64,000 nt of DNA, taken from the NCBI GenBank assembly GCA_050297855.1, contig JBNKTC010000001.1, positions 1 through 64,000 of the forward strand, given 5' to 3'. Under the pieces are notes generated by a model that worked only from the letters and a program-made list of their open reading frames with translations, searched no databases and had not been told where the DNA came from. Positions 53,653-61,722 of the stretch are shown piece by piece. This stretch comes from SZUA-545 sp050297855 (GTDB lineage: Bacteria > Campylobacterota > Campylobacteria > Campylobacterales > SZUA-545). The translations under genes and the position numbers were made by a program. Position 1 is the stretch's first letter; each line of letters begins with the position of its first letter.

Positions 53653-54765
53653 ATGATAAATCTATTAAAACTGCTCTTTACTCTCTTTATTTTTCTTGTT
53701 TTTACGGGATGCGAAAGTAATAACAATGATGAAAAAAATAACGCACCTTCCTACAGATTGGTAACGGAAAACCATAACTATCATGACGAGTTATCTGACT
53801 ATAACGTCACCTACAACTATGATCAAAGCAATCGAATCACTTCTACTGAATTTAACAGTCTGTCAACGACATACAGAACCATTCACGAATATGACTTCGA
53901 CACCCAAAACCGTCTTATCAAAACAAGTATCTTTAGTATAGATTCAAACAATACTAAAAGCCTTCATTTCTTAGGGGAAAGAACCTATTCAGGTGATCAA
54001 AATACTATGATTTCGAGCAAGAACGATATAAACGGTGATGGCTATTTTGACATGATTGAAACACACTATTTTGATAACTCGGGGAAAATATCCAATATCA
54101 CATTTGACTGGGATTGGGGCACAGCACTCTATTTTAACTACGATGACGCTAGAGAAGCATATCAATACCAATTTGAATGGTCATTTGCCTATTTGACGGA
54201 ACCCGCAGCAATCAGTGTCGATGGGAATATCGATATCAATGCGAGCTATGAGTACAATAACGCAGGCTTGGTTACTAAACGTATAGTCGACTACTATAAC
54301 GGGCAAGACGATACAAATACAACATACCGCTATGACGATACAGGAAATCTTATTGAACTCAATAGTAGTTCATATAATGTTTTTTATACCTATGATGGGA
54401 ACGGTAGCCTGCGAAGTAAAACTGTCAATAGTGCTAACAGTATAGAGAGTTATTACTACAGCTATACGTCAACAGGTGATCCTCTAAGCACGACCTGCAC
54501 TACGGCAACTGACACATACACAACAACCTACTCCTATGATGATGAAGGTCATCTTGTCACATTTGAATCGGATTTTGAAACACTTTCATATTTTGCTTTT
54601 AACAATGAACTCGAACAAAAAATAAACCGGGGTTATATGATGACCTACGGTTTTTATGAGTTGAGTTACGACGAAAATGACAACCTCATCCAGGTCGTCT
54701 ACTACGACAACCAAAACCTCATCCCGACTAAGACCTCGACCTACAGCTGGGAGAAAGCAGAATAA
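53653..54765 (+). CDS. Lipoprotein with YD/RHS-like repeats
   Basis: A 370-residue exported lipoprotein: signal peptide with lipobox VFTGC, then a Tyr/Asp/Asn-rich series of short beta repeats of the YD type (YNYDQSNRITST, YDFDTQNRLIK, YRYDDTGNLIEL, YTYDGNGSLRSK, YSYDDEGHLV, LSYDENDNLIQV). Such repeats wrap into beta structures in RHS and teneurin-like proteins, but here there is no toxin or core domain, only a small surface-type protein. Base composition is much more AT-rich than mutS next door. Function is unknown. Confidence 0.82.
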   Translation: MINLLKLLFTLFIFLVFTGCESNNNDEKNNAPSYRLVTENHNYHDELSDYNVTYNYDQSNRITSTEFNSLSTTYRTIHEYDFDTQNRLIKTSIFSIDSNNTKSLHFLGERTYSGDQNTMISSKNDINGDGYFDMIETHYFDNSGKISNITFDWDWGTALYFNYDDAREAYQYQFEWSFAYLTEPAAISVDGNIDINASYEYNNAGLVTKRIVDYYNGQDDTNTTYRYDDTGNLIELNSSSYNVFYTYDGNGSLRSKTVNSANSIESYYYSYTSTGDPLSTTCTTATDTYTTTYSYDDEGHLVTFESDFETLSYFAFNNELEQKINRGYMMTYGFYELSYDENDNLIQVVYYDNQNLIPTKTSTYSWEKAE

Positions 54766-54767
54766 CC

Positions 54768-54785
54768 GGAGGGGATCACCCCTCC
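54768..54785. terminator. Bidirectional terminator hairpin
   Basis: GGAGGGG-ATCA-CCCCTCC is a perfect seven-pair stem placed between the two convergent stop codons; it includes the cupin stop codon. No long T-run on either side. Confidence 0.5.
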
Positions 54786-55135
54786 ATGATCGTAATACAG
54801 TCTTCGCCTTTGGGCACGAGGCACAAAAAACTGTAGGCTTCGTCGCCGATCGTCTCGTAGCTGTGGGGTTCGCCTGCCGGGATCAACAGCACATCCCCCG
54901 GCCCCGCTTCGAATACCTCCTCCCCGATCTTTACCTTTGCACGGCCGGAGATCACATACTGCTCGTGTTCGACGCTGTTGGTGTGGTAGGGCATCTGTCC
55001 GCCCGCCTGGATCGTGAAACGGCGCATGGCGAAGTTGGGGGACTCTTCCGGGGAGAGGAGCATCTGCATGCTGACCCCTTTGCCCGCTTTTTGGGGAAGA
55101 TCCTCGATAGTTTTTACGTTTTTACGGATATACAT
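54776..55135 (-). CDS. Single-domain cupin protein
   Basis: A 119-residue cupin. Motif 1 is MPYHTNSVEHEQYVISGRAK with two His and a Glu for metal, and motif 2 is GPGDVLLIPAGEPHSYETIG. Small cupins of this type may be isomerases, dioxygenases or ligand sensors, and the substrate is not known. It converges with the YD-repeat gene. Confidence 0.86.
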   Translation of the reverse strand: MYIRKNVKTIEDLPQKAGKGVSMQMLLSPEESPNFAMRRFTIQAGGQMPYHTNSVEHEQYVISGRAKVKIGEEVFEAGPGDVLLIPAGEPHSYETIGDEAYSFLCLVPKGEDCITIMEG

Positions 55136-55236
55136 TCACAAACCTTTTACGCATTTTTTGCCAAAAGTTTACACCTTTTTTACTTTTTGGTGATAGAGTG
55201 GAGATTATCCGGAATCATCGTTAAAAGGAGCGTATC

Positions 55237-55731
55237 ATGCAGACAAGGATCGTCGCATTTTTAGCCCTCGTATTTTCCACCCTGGTCGCCGGGGACGTGG
55301 TGACATACAAGCAGATGTCACTGGAGCTTGCCACCGAAGCGGCACAGCTCTCCGTCGAGGCGTGCCGGAAGAAGGGGTACCAGGTGAGCGCCGTCGTCGT
55401 CGACCGTTCGGGGAACCTGCAGGTGGCCCTTAGGGACGTCTACGCCAGCCGCTTTACGACCGAGATCGCCCAGCGCAAGGCCAATGCCGTTATCCTTTCG
55501 GGGATTGACAGCGGGACCTTCCGCAAAAACCGTGAAGATATCCGCCAGGAGCTCAACCACATCGACGGCCTGATCGTCATGGAGGGCGGACTGCCCATCG
55601 TCTCCGGCGGTTCGCTGCTGGGAGCCGTCGGTGTCAGCGGTGCACCGGGCGGCAATATCGATGCCGACTGTGCCAAAAGTGCGCTCAAACAGCTTGAAGA
55701 GCGATTGATCTTCGCGGGAGAGGAAGAGTAA
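55237..55731 (+). CDS. Exported GlcG/HbpS (DUF336) family protein
   Basis: A 164-residue protein with a signal peptide (1-18) and the GlcG/HbpS fold: SVEACRKKGYQVSAVVVDRS near the start, the FTTEIAQRKANAVIL segment, and GGLPIVSGGSLLGAVGVSGA near the end. HbpS binds haem and senses redox stress in Streptomyces; most exported relatives are uncharacterised. AAGGAG precedes the ATG. Confidence 0.85.
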   Translation: MQTRIVAFLALVFSTLVAGDVVTYKQMSLELATEAAQLSVEACRKKGYQVSAVVVDRSGNLQVALRDVYASRFTTEIAQRKANAVILSGIDSGTFRKNREDIRQELNHIDGLIVMEGGLPIVSGGSLLGAVGVSGAPGGNIDADCAKSALKQLEERLIFAGEEE

Positions 55732-55751
55732 ACCGATATCGTCGGTTTGCT

Positions 55752-56615
55752 TTAACCCCCAAAAAGGCTTTTCCAAAGATCAGAGCTTAACGTTATTCCG
55801 TAGGTCACTGATTCACCATGTTGGAAATCGTCAGTTTCCGCGGTACGGCCATAATACGTTGCATAACCGATATTAAGACCGAAACCGTCCTGTAATTCGA
55901 TATTGATGCCCACACTGTAAATAGTACCGTCGACTTCAACACTCTCTTGATTCGTACTGTTACCCGCAGCGATATAAACAGCATACCTGTTTAAAAGGTC
56001 GAGATCTCCCGAACGGTATTTCTTATATGACGGGAATGCCATGACACCGATATTATATGACATGGACTCGAGTCCGCTGATATAATTGGTAAGAACCATA
56101 AAACGGACTCTGTCCTCGTCCCAGTTGGAGTAGTTAAGTTCTTCATAGACTTTTTGGATCCGTTCGACCTGTTTGCTCTTGCTGTCGTCTGTTTCACAAT
56201 CAAAATCCCCGTCCTGCAATCCCAGTGTCTTTTCTATCGCACACAGTTTGTATTTCGTTATGCTGGCAGACTCTTCTGTAACTACGCCTTCGGCGTTAAT
56301 CTTAATGTGACTATCGGTATAAAATTGGTACCAATGCCCTTCATAGATACCCATGACATCACCTACCCCTTCGGCTTTGACGGGAGGCACAAACAGATAA
56401 TCACCATCCACGACTGCGTCATATAGAAAATCGATATCCTTGACGGTTACCAAATGGTTTTTGGGCAGTTTTTTTTCTGAAAATTTTTTTTCTATATTTT
56501 CAAGTCTTTTTTCAATACCTGCTACCGCTTCACGGGTGAGCACTTTTTCTTCTTCTGCATACAGATTCACCCCGGCTATGCATAAAAAAAAGATGACTAC
56601 GCTCCAGGTTTTCAT
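55752..56615 (-). CDS. Exported protein of unknown function
   Basis: A 287-residue protein with a signal peptide (1-20), a short coiled coil (about 25-50, VAGIEKRLENIEKKFSEKK), then a mixed domain with two Cys (about 148 and 160). The C-terminal third has an alternating pattern that could be outer-membrane strands (GLNIGYATYYGRTAETDD, YGITLSSDLW). It is somewhat more AT-rich than its neighbours. No family was recognised. Confidence 0.7.
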   Translation of the reverse strand: MKTWSVVIFFLCIAGVNLYAEEEKVLTREAVAGIEKRLENIEKKFSEKKLPKNHLVTVKDIDFLYDAVVDGDYLFVPPVKAEGVGDVMGIYEGHWYQFYTDSHIKINAEGVVTEESASITKYKLCAIEKTLGLQDGDFDCETDDSKSKQVERIQKVYEELNYSNWDEDRVRFMVLTNYISGLESMSYNIGVMAFPSYKKYRSGDLDLLNRYAVYIAAGNSTNQESVEVDGTIYSVGINIELQDGFGLNIGYATYYGRTAETDDFQHGESVTYGITLSSDLWKSLFGG

Positions 56616-56752
56616 TTTTTTCCCTTAAATATTTTAAACAGACAGCCCGGATTGGACACAGCAGCAAAACTAAAATCCATCCAAATAAACAAATACTGAA
56701 TACTATATAAATTTTATGTGACTAAATGATGTCTGTTTTCCAGCGGAAAGAC

Positions 56753-57949
56753 CTAAAACTGCTGGACAAATGAGAAGCGAAACTCGTTCAGGTCTGTCTG
56801 CTCTTGTTCGTGCGCAATCTGCTCGTACTGGAAATAAACCAGGAGATCGTCTGTTACCTCATGTCTGAGGTCGGCATACAGGGAGGTGTAGTCGTTGGTA
56901 AGGCTGCCCGGGACCTTATCGTGGGCAGCCGCGCCGTAGTCGGTCGCATTATAGATGACACGGCTGGACGTCAGGGGTGCCCAGTCGTACTTAAGCCGCA
57001 GCGAGGTGGTCCTGGGGCTGCCGCGGTGGATGCCGTCCGTGATCATCGTCGTCGTAAAAAGCTCCGCCTGCCCGCCGTAGGCACGGCCCAGGCCGTCCTG
57101 CCCGCTGTTTTGGGAATGGGCCAGGATCAGGCCGAAGGGGCCCGTTTTAAACCCCAGCCGCAGGGCGGCCAGCGCCACATCGCTTCCCCCCTCTTCCCTG
57201 GCGGGATCGATATTCTCCCCGCCGTCGTTTTCGTAGGTCTTGATATACTGGATGCCCGAAAAGATCTGCGCTGCGCCCAGCTCATAGCTGTCGTCTACCT
57301 CGACGAAAAGGGCGTCATAGAGCTTTTGGGCACGGTAGTAGTAAAAGATGTAGCTAAGTCCGGAGACCCGGCGGTCCTCCAGCCCGAGATACCAGACCCC
57401 CTCATCCAGCTCCCCCGAATCGCTGACCGGTTCGAAAAAACGGCTGTCGCAGGCCTTGACCGTATTGACCTTCCCCAGGACCGCCCGGCTCCTGTCCGAT
57501 CCACTCCACTGGTACTGGATACCGTTATAGGCGTATGGGACGACACGGGTCGCATCACCGTTTAGAAGCGGAGTATCCAGGTACTGCCGGCCGATGCGAA
57601 GCAGGTGACTGCCGTCGATCATCCCCAGGTATGCCTCGTCCACGGCATCGATGCTTTTGCGGTCCGCACCCGTCAGGCGGGAGCGCTCGGGGAAGTTCCT
57701 GGCCCCCGTCAGGTTGGTACTCCTGAGTCTGGCGGAAAGGTAGACGCTGCGCGTTTTTGAGGTCGTGTAGCCGAGGGATGCGCCGAATGCGGCAGCCGTA
57801 TACTCCGAAGCCGCAGTATCGGCCTTGCGGGCGTAATAGAGGCCGTAAAGGCTCCCTTCGGACTTGCCCCCCTCCAGAAGCGTTTTCAGGCTGTTTTCTC
57901 CGAAAAGCAGAGAAGCCAGAAGGAGCAGAAAAGCGGCCTGCCGGATCAC
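56753..57949 (-). CDS. OprD-family outer-membrane porin
   Basis: A 398-residue exported beta-barrel with a signal peptide (1-17), the GSLYGLYYARKADTAASEYT start of OprD proteins, the LRIGRQYLDTPLLNGDATRV segment, and C-terminal Phe (FSFVQQF). OprD porins pass small organic acids or amino acids. It overlaps the SLC13 transporter gene by 4 bases, so the two probably handle one substrate. Confidence 0.87.
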   Translation of the reverse strand: MIRQAAFLLLLASLLFGENSLKTLLEGGKSEGSLYGLYYARKADTAASEYTAAAFGASLGYTTSKTRSVYLSARLRSTNLTGARNFPERSRLTGADRKSIDAVDEAYLGMIDGSHLLRIGRQYLDTPLLNGDATRVVPYAYNGIQYQWSGSDRSRAVLGKVNTVKACDSRFFEPVSDSGELDEGVWYLGLEDRRVSGLSYIFYYYRAQKLYDALFVEVDDSYELGAAQIFSGIQYIKTYENDGGENIDPAREEGGSDVALAALRLGFKTGPFGLILAHSQNSGQDGLGRAYGGQAELFTTTMITDGIHRGSPRTTSLRLKYDWAPLTSSRVIYNATDYGAAAHDKVPGSLTNDYTSLYADLRHEVTDDLLVYFQYEQIAHEQEQTDLNEFRFSFVQQF

Positions 57950-59307
57950 AGGAACTTGCTCCAGATCAGCGAACCGACCGTCACGATCAGGAATATCCCG
58001 ATGATGTTAAAGAAAAAGCCGTACCGGGCCATTGTCCCGACACTGACGACCCCGCTGGACATGGCGATCGCATTAGGCGGTGTGGCGATAGGGAGCATAA
58101 AAGCGTAACTGGCACAGATCGTCGCCACCATCATAAAGAGGGTCGTATCGAGCCCGGCCGCCTCGGAGACGGCAAAGAGGATCGGCAGCATCATGGAGAT
58201 AAGTGCGGTGTTGCTGGTCACCTCGGTCGTAAACGTCACCATGGCAGCGATCGCCAGCATCAAGAGCACCGGCGGCAGGGTCGTCAGGTCAAGCAGGTAA
58301 CCGGCGATCGATCCCGCCAGTCCGCTGGCGGTAAAGGCCGCGGCGATGGAGAAGCCGGCCCCGAAGAGGAAGATGATCTCAAAGGGAACTTTTTTGCTGT
58401 CCTTCCAGGTCAGCACATTGATCGGCGGCAAAAACATCAAAAGGCCGAAACTGAGCAGGATCCCCTTCTCATTCAGTCCCAGTCCGTCGTAATAGGGCTT
58501 GATCGGGGCATTGACAAACAGCAGGATAATCAGACCGACCAGGGAGTAAAGCACCTTTTTCTGATCCCCTGTCAGGACCGGGGCCGCTTCACTCCGCTCG
58601 ATCGTAATATCCGACGCGCCCAGGGAGAGTACGAAACTGACGACGAAAAACATCAAAAAAGCCAGGGGAAAGACCAGCCAGACCCACTGGATAAAAGCGA
58701 CGGGTTCGAGCCCCTTGGACTCCATGATCCCCATCAGGATCAGGTTGGGCGGCGTGCCGATGGGCGTCATGATCCCGCCCACGCTCGCCCCGTAGGCGAT
58801 GGCCAGGGCAAAACGCATCTTGATCTTGCGGTCATCGGTCAAAAACAGTGCCAGAGGCATGAGCAGCAGTGCCGTCGTCGTATTGGATAGGAAGGAGCTG
58901 AGCACCCCCGCCGTGATCGCCAGGGAGAAGATGATCCCCCGTACTGTCGAAGGAAAGATAGAGAGCATCCGATGGGCGATCACCTTGTGCAGGCCGGTCT
59001 TCTCCACCGCGATGGCGAGCAGGAAACCGCCAAGGAAGAGGAAGATGATCGACTTGGAGTAGTTGATGGATGTCTGGTTGGTCGAGAGGATGTCAAAGGC
59101 GGGAAAAAGGATGATCGGCAGCAGCGATACGACTCCCAGAGGCAGCCCTTCATTGGTCCAGAGCGCCACCAGAAACGCGATCAGCCCGACCAGGATCGAT
59201 TCGTGGGAATTAAATGCCAGCAACCCAAGCAGGTAGGCCGTCACTCCGAATCCGGCAGCTATGCCGATCTTCATCAACTGTTTTTTTGCCAAAATCCTAT
59301 GCTCCAT
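57946..59307 (-). CDS. SLC13/DASS-family anion:sodium symporter
   Basis: A 453-residue, 11-12 span transporter with the two family Ser-Asn-Thr motifs: LSNTTTALLLMPL and EVTSNTALISMMLPIL, which bind Na+ and the carboxylate. Likely substrates are dicarboxylates or sulfate-like anions. It is coupled to the porin gene (4-base overlap) and to the DUF455 gene (11-base overlap). Confidence 0.92.
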   Translation of the reverse strand: MEHRILAKKQLMKIGIAAGFGVTAYLLGLLAFNSHESILVGLIAFLVALWTNEGLPLGVVSLLPIILFPAFDILSTNQTSINYSKSIIFLFLGGFLLAIAVEKTGLHKVIAHRMLSIFPSTVRGIIFSLAITAGVLSSFLSNTTTALLLMPLALFLTDDRKIKMRFALAIAYGASVGGIMTPIGTPPNLILMGIMESKGLEPVAFIQWVWLVFPLAFLMFFVVSFVLSLGASDITIERSEAAPVLTGDQKKVLYSLVGLIILLFVNAPIKPYYDGLGLNEKGILLSFGLLMFLPPINVLTWKDSKKVPFEIIFLFGAGFSIAAAFTASGLAGSIAGYLLDLTTLPPVLLMLAIAAMVTFTTEVTSNTALISMMLPILFAVSEAAGLDTTLFMMVATICASYAFMLPIATPPNAIAMSSGVVSVGTMARYGFFFNIIGIFLIVTVGSLIWSKFL

Positions 59308-60124
59308 TACAGATCTCCTTATCTTTGCTGAGACGTTTCAGCTCGCTGCAGCTAAATCCTGCCTCTATCCTGGCGGGTGCGTTGATAAACGCTTTTTCCT
59401 TACTGCTCCCAGGAAGCACCGCTTCGATGAGCTCGAAATAGACGCTCTCGTCTTTCCCCTCTTCCCGGCAGGCGTATTTAAACCAGCGGTCCCCTTTTTT
59501 GACATGGTCGATCTCCTCTTCCAGGATCACCTCCAGCGCAGCGATGATCTCTTTGGATAAATCATCCCCTACCCGTTCCAGCCGCTGCATCATCTTGGGG
59601 TTGGCATCCAGCCCGCCCGCTTCCAGGTAGCGCGGGACCGCCGCCATCCGGGCGATCAGGGTCAGGCTCTTGCAGGAGGCTTCAAAGAGGGAGTTGTGCA
59701 CCGGGAAATCGCCGTAGGCGTGGCCGACCCTCGCCAGCAGGGCCTCCAGCATCCGAAAGTGGCGGACCTCGTCGTCGGCGACCTCGATCCAGTCATAATA
59801 AAACTCAGGGGGAAGCCCGCGGAACCGGTAGGCGGCATCCAGTGCCAGGTCGATGGCACTGTACTCGATATGGGCGATGGCGTGCAGAAAGACCGCTTTG
59901 CCCTCGTCGCCGGCAAGGTTGGTCCGCTTCTGGACCTCAAACGGCGAGACGACCCTGCAGAAGGGAGTATAGGAGGGAGTTTCGAATATTTTGGGCGGGG
60001 TTGCCGCTTCAAAGCGAAACTCCCCTTTTTTCAAGCCATCGAAAATTTCTTCGACCGCGTCGAGCTTCTCCGTTTTCGAGAGCTCAAGCGCCCGTTCCAC
60101 TGCCGCATAAAACTCCTGCTTCAA
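59297..60124 (-). CDS. DUF455-family ferritin-like protein
   Basis: A 275-residue helical protein with di-iron-like motifs: HAIAHIEYSAIDLALDAAYR, ADDEVRHFRMLEALL and LEEEIDHVKKGDRWF, the ExxH patterns of ferritin-like oxidases. DUF455 proteins are uncharacterised; some relatives are linked to tRNA hydroxylation (MiaE-like), but this is distant. It overlaps the methyltransferase gene by 4 bases and the SLC13 gene by 11. Confidence 0.87.
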   Translation of the reverse strand: MKQEFYAAVERALELSKTEKLDAVEEIFDGLKKGEFRFEAATPPKIFETPSYTPFCRVVSPFEVQKRTNLAGDEGKAVFLHAIAHIEYSAIDLALDAAYRFRGLPPEFYYDWIEVADDEVRHFRMLEALLARVGHAYGDFPVHNSLFEASCKSLTLIARMAAVPRYLEAGGLDANPKMMQRLERVGDDLSKEIIAALEVILEEEIDHVKKGDRWFKYACREEGKDESVYFELIEAVLPGSSKEKAFINAPARIEAGFSCSELKRLSKDKEICNGA

Positions 60125-60621
60125 AGGCCGCGTCCCCAGTGGTGCATCTTCTTGGCCGTGGCGAGAAAGTATCCCTCTTTCATCCCGATCCTGTTCATGG
60201 CAACAAAGTGGGCTTCGTCCAGCAGCCGTTCGATCTGCTCCAGGTCATCTTCGCCCTCTTTGCAGAGCGCCAGGAAGGTCCCGGAGTTCTCCAGGGAGTG
60301 GTAGCACGCTTCCAGGAGCTTCGCGGGATCTTCGATCCGGCTGAGCAGCAGGGTCACAACCACCGTCTCATACTCCCTGGAGGTAGGCCGTATCCGCTTG
60401 TCCAGCCCGTCTACGGTCTTGACTTTGACATTGGGGATCGCTTCAAGGTGTGCGACCGTATCGGGATCGGAGAGGTATTCGAACAGGTCGATCTGCCCCT
60501 CCTCTTCAGCCAGATGCTCCGCCAGGCGTTCGGTCACGATACCGGCACCGCACCCAACCTCCAGGACACGCAGTCCCGGAAGCGGCCGGATCATCGCCAG
60601 GATCTCCCCGATATCGATCAT
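60121..60621 (-). CDS. Small class I SAM-dependent methyltransferase
   Basis: A 166-residue Rossmann-type methyltransferase with SAM motif I LRVLEVGCGAGIVTERLAEH and a motif-IV-like YETVVVTLLLSRIEDP. It lacks an obvious substrate domain. It is joined by 4-base overlaps to the NifX-like gene before it and the DUF455 gene after it. Confidence 0.83.
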   Translation of the reverse strand: MIDIGEILAMIRPLPGLRVLEVGCGAGIVTERLAEHLAEEEGQIDLFEYLSDPDTVAHLEAIPNVKVKTVDGLDKRIRPTSREYETVVVTLLLSRIEDPAKLLEACYHSLENSGTFLALCKEGEDDLEQIERLLDEAHFVAMNRIGMKEGYFLATAKKMHHWGRGL

Positions 60622-60917
60622 CCGATCTCTCTTAACTGGGTAAACATAAACGCCTCGTGGATATCCTCGATGGTCGCGCCGTATTCGGCCAGGAGGACCT
60701 TCACCCCCATCTCCATCACCTCGTCCACATCCTCTTCGGGATCCTGGATGACAAAGATATCGGCCTTGGTATAGATCGCCTCTTTATCGTCAAAAAAATC
60801 GATCGTAGAGATCCGGGAGTTTTCATCCAGCTCCATTACGGCAAAGCATGCCCGGTCGTCCAGCTTGCAGATGCTGCTGTCGGGGTCGCGTTCGCTAACG
60901 GGAAGTACAATACGCAT
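60618..60917 (-). CDS. NifX/NifB-like small protein
   Basis: A 99-residue alpha/beta protein starting MRIVLPVSERDPDSSICKLD, with AIYTKADIFVIQDPEEDVDE and MGVKVLLAEYGATIEDIHEA, the layout of dinitrogenase FeMo-cofactor-type (NifX-like) domains. The usual cysteine/histidine start is changed, so a cluster-binding role is uncertain. It is the first gene of a tightly overlapping run with the methyltransferase and DUF455 genes. Confidence 0.65.
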   Translation of the reverse strand: MRIVLPVSERDPDSSICKLDDRACFAVMELDENSRISTIDFFDDKEAIYTKADIFVIQDPEEDVDEVMEMGVKVLLAEYGATIEDIHEAFMFTQLREIG

Positions 60918-61008
60918 ATATTAACCTTCGCAAATCAGTCTTAAATCGGTTTTATTATACAGAAAAGATTTTTCAAAAAGTGGAAGAATGAAGAAAAGAG
61001 GATACTAA

Positions 61009-61119
61009 GCGCCCTTCCCCAGATACCTGCGGCACACACGTAAAAAGAGTGAGCTGCTGTGTTCCCACCCTGACTCGGTGCTCTTTAAACACGTTGCACA
61101 GGTCTAAAGAAGAGCGGGC
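61009..61119 (-). ncRNA. ffs: Signal recognition particle RNA (4.5S, small type)
   Basis: Read on the minus strand the sequence contains the invariant domain IV of SRP RNA: GTCAGG, then GTG-GGAA-CAC as the tetraloop stem, then AGCAGC. The flanks also match the E. coli 4.5S pattern (GCAACG on the 5' side, GTGTGCC on the 3' side), and the ends pair as GCCC with GGGC. Length about 111 bases. It binds Ffh and targets membrane proteins to the translocon. A TATAAT box lies just upstream, and T-rich DNA follows the 3' end. End positions are good to a few bases. Confidence 0.9.
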
Positions 61120-61121
61120 GT

Positions 61122-61127
61122 ATTATA
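61122..61127 (-). promoter_or_regulatory. Promoter -10 of the SRP RNA gene
   Basis: Perfect TATAAT on the minus strand, 2 bases before the predicted 5' strand of the terminal stem, so transcription begins at or very near the mature 5' end. Confidence 0.65.
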
Positions 61128-61249
61128 GCGAAATTTTCTAAAAAGGCAAATAGCAGGAACCGGCCCTGAATTGATATTTTCCATAAGGGGGATGATGGAA
61201 TAATGCGATCAAACCAAAGCTGCTATACAAGAACCGTAAGGGATTTTCC

Positions 61250-61720
61250 ATGAATATAAACAAAACTTTCCGTATCGTCTATCTCCTCGTCCTGGCCGTT
61301 GCCCTGGGGGCGGGACTTTTTGCCGGGGCGGTGACCGCCCCCGTCGTCTTTCACGCCAACGACTACATCGCCGGGGCCGACCTTACACGCTACGAGATGG
61401 GGTCGTTGATGAGCGAGATTTTCAGGCGGCTTGCCTTTATCGTAGACCTTTCGATTGTCGTCATTATTGCCGATGAAGGGCGCAGACTGTTCCAAAAACA
61501 GAAGGCGTGGTTCGGTACCCTGATGGCCGTTCTGTCCGTCATCTCCGGATACCTTTTCAGCTTCTATTTCGTACCGGAGATCCTCAGTATGCAGCAGATC
61601 GGCCCGCTGGCTACCGGTTCGGAGGTATTTGAAGCGCTCCACGCCGATTCGGAACTCTGGTTTAAAGTCTATATCCTGGCTGTCGGGACCCTTCTGGTGA
61701 AACGTCTGATCAAAGAGTGA
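61250..61720 (+). CDS. DUF4149-family membrane protein
   Basis: A 156-residue four-span membrane protein with the start VYLLVLAVALGAGLFAGAVT and APVVFHAND, and the late HADSELWFKVYILAVGTLLV, matching DUF4149. Function unknown. It converges with the MBL-rhodanese gene, with 2 bases between. Confidence 0.82.
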   Translation: MNINKTFRIVYLLVLAVALGAGLFAGAVTAPVVFHANDYIAGADLTRYEMGSLMSEIFRRLAFIVDLSIVVIIADEGRRLFQKQKAWFGTLMAVLSVISGYLFSFYFVPEILSMQQIGPLATGSEVFEALHADSELWFKVYILAVGTLLVKRLIKE

Positions 61721-61722
61721 AT

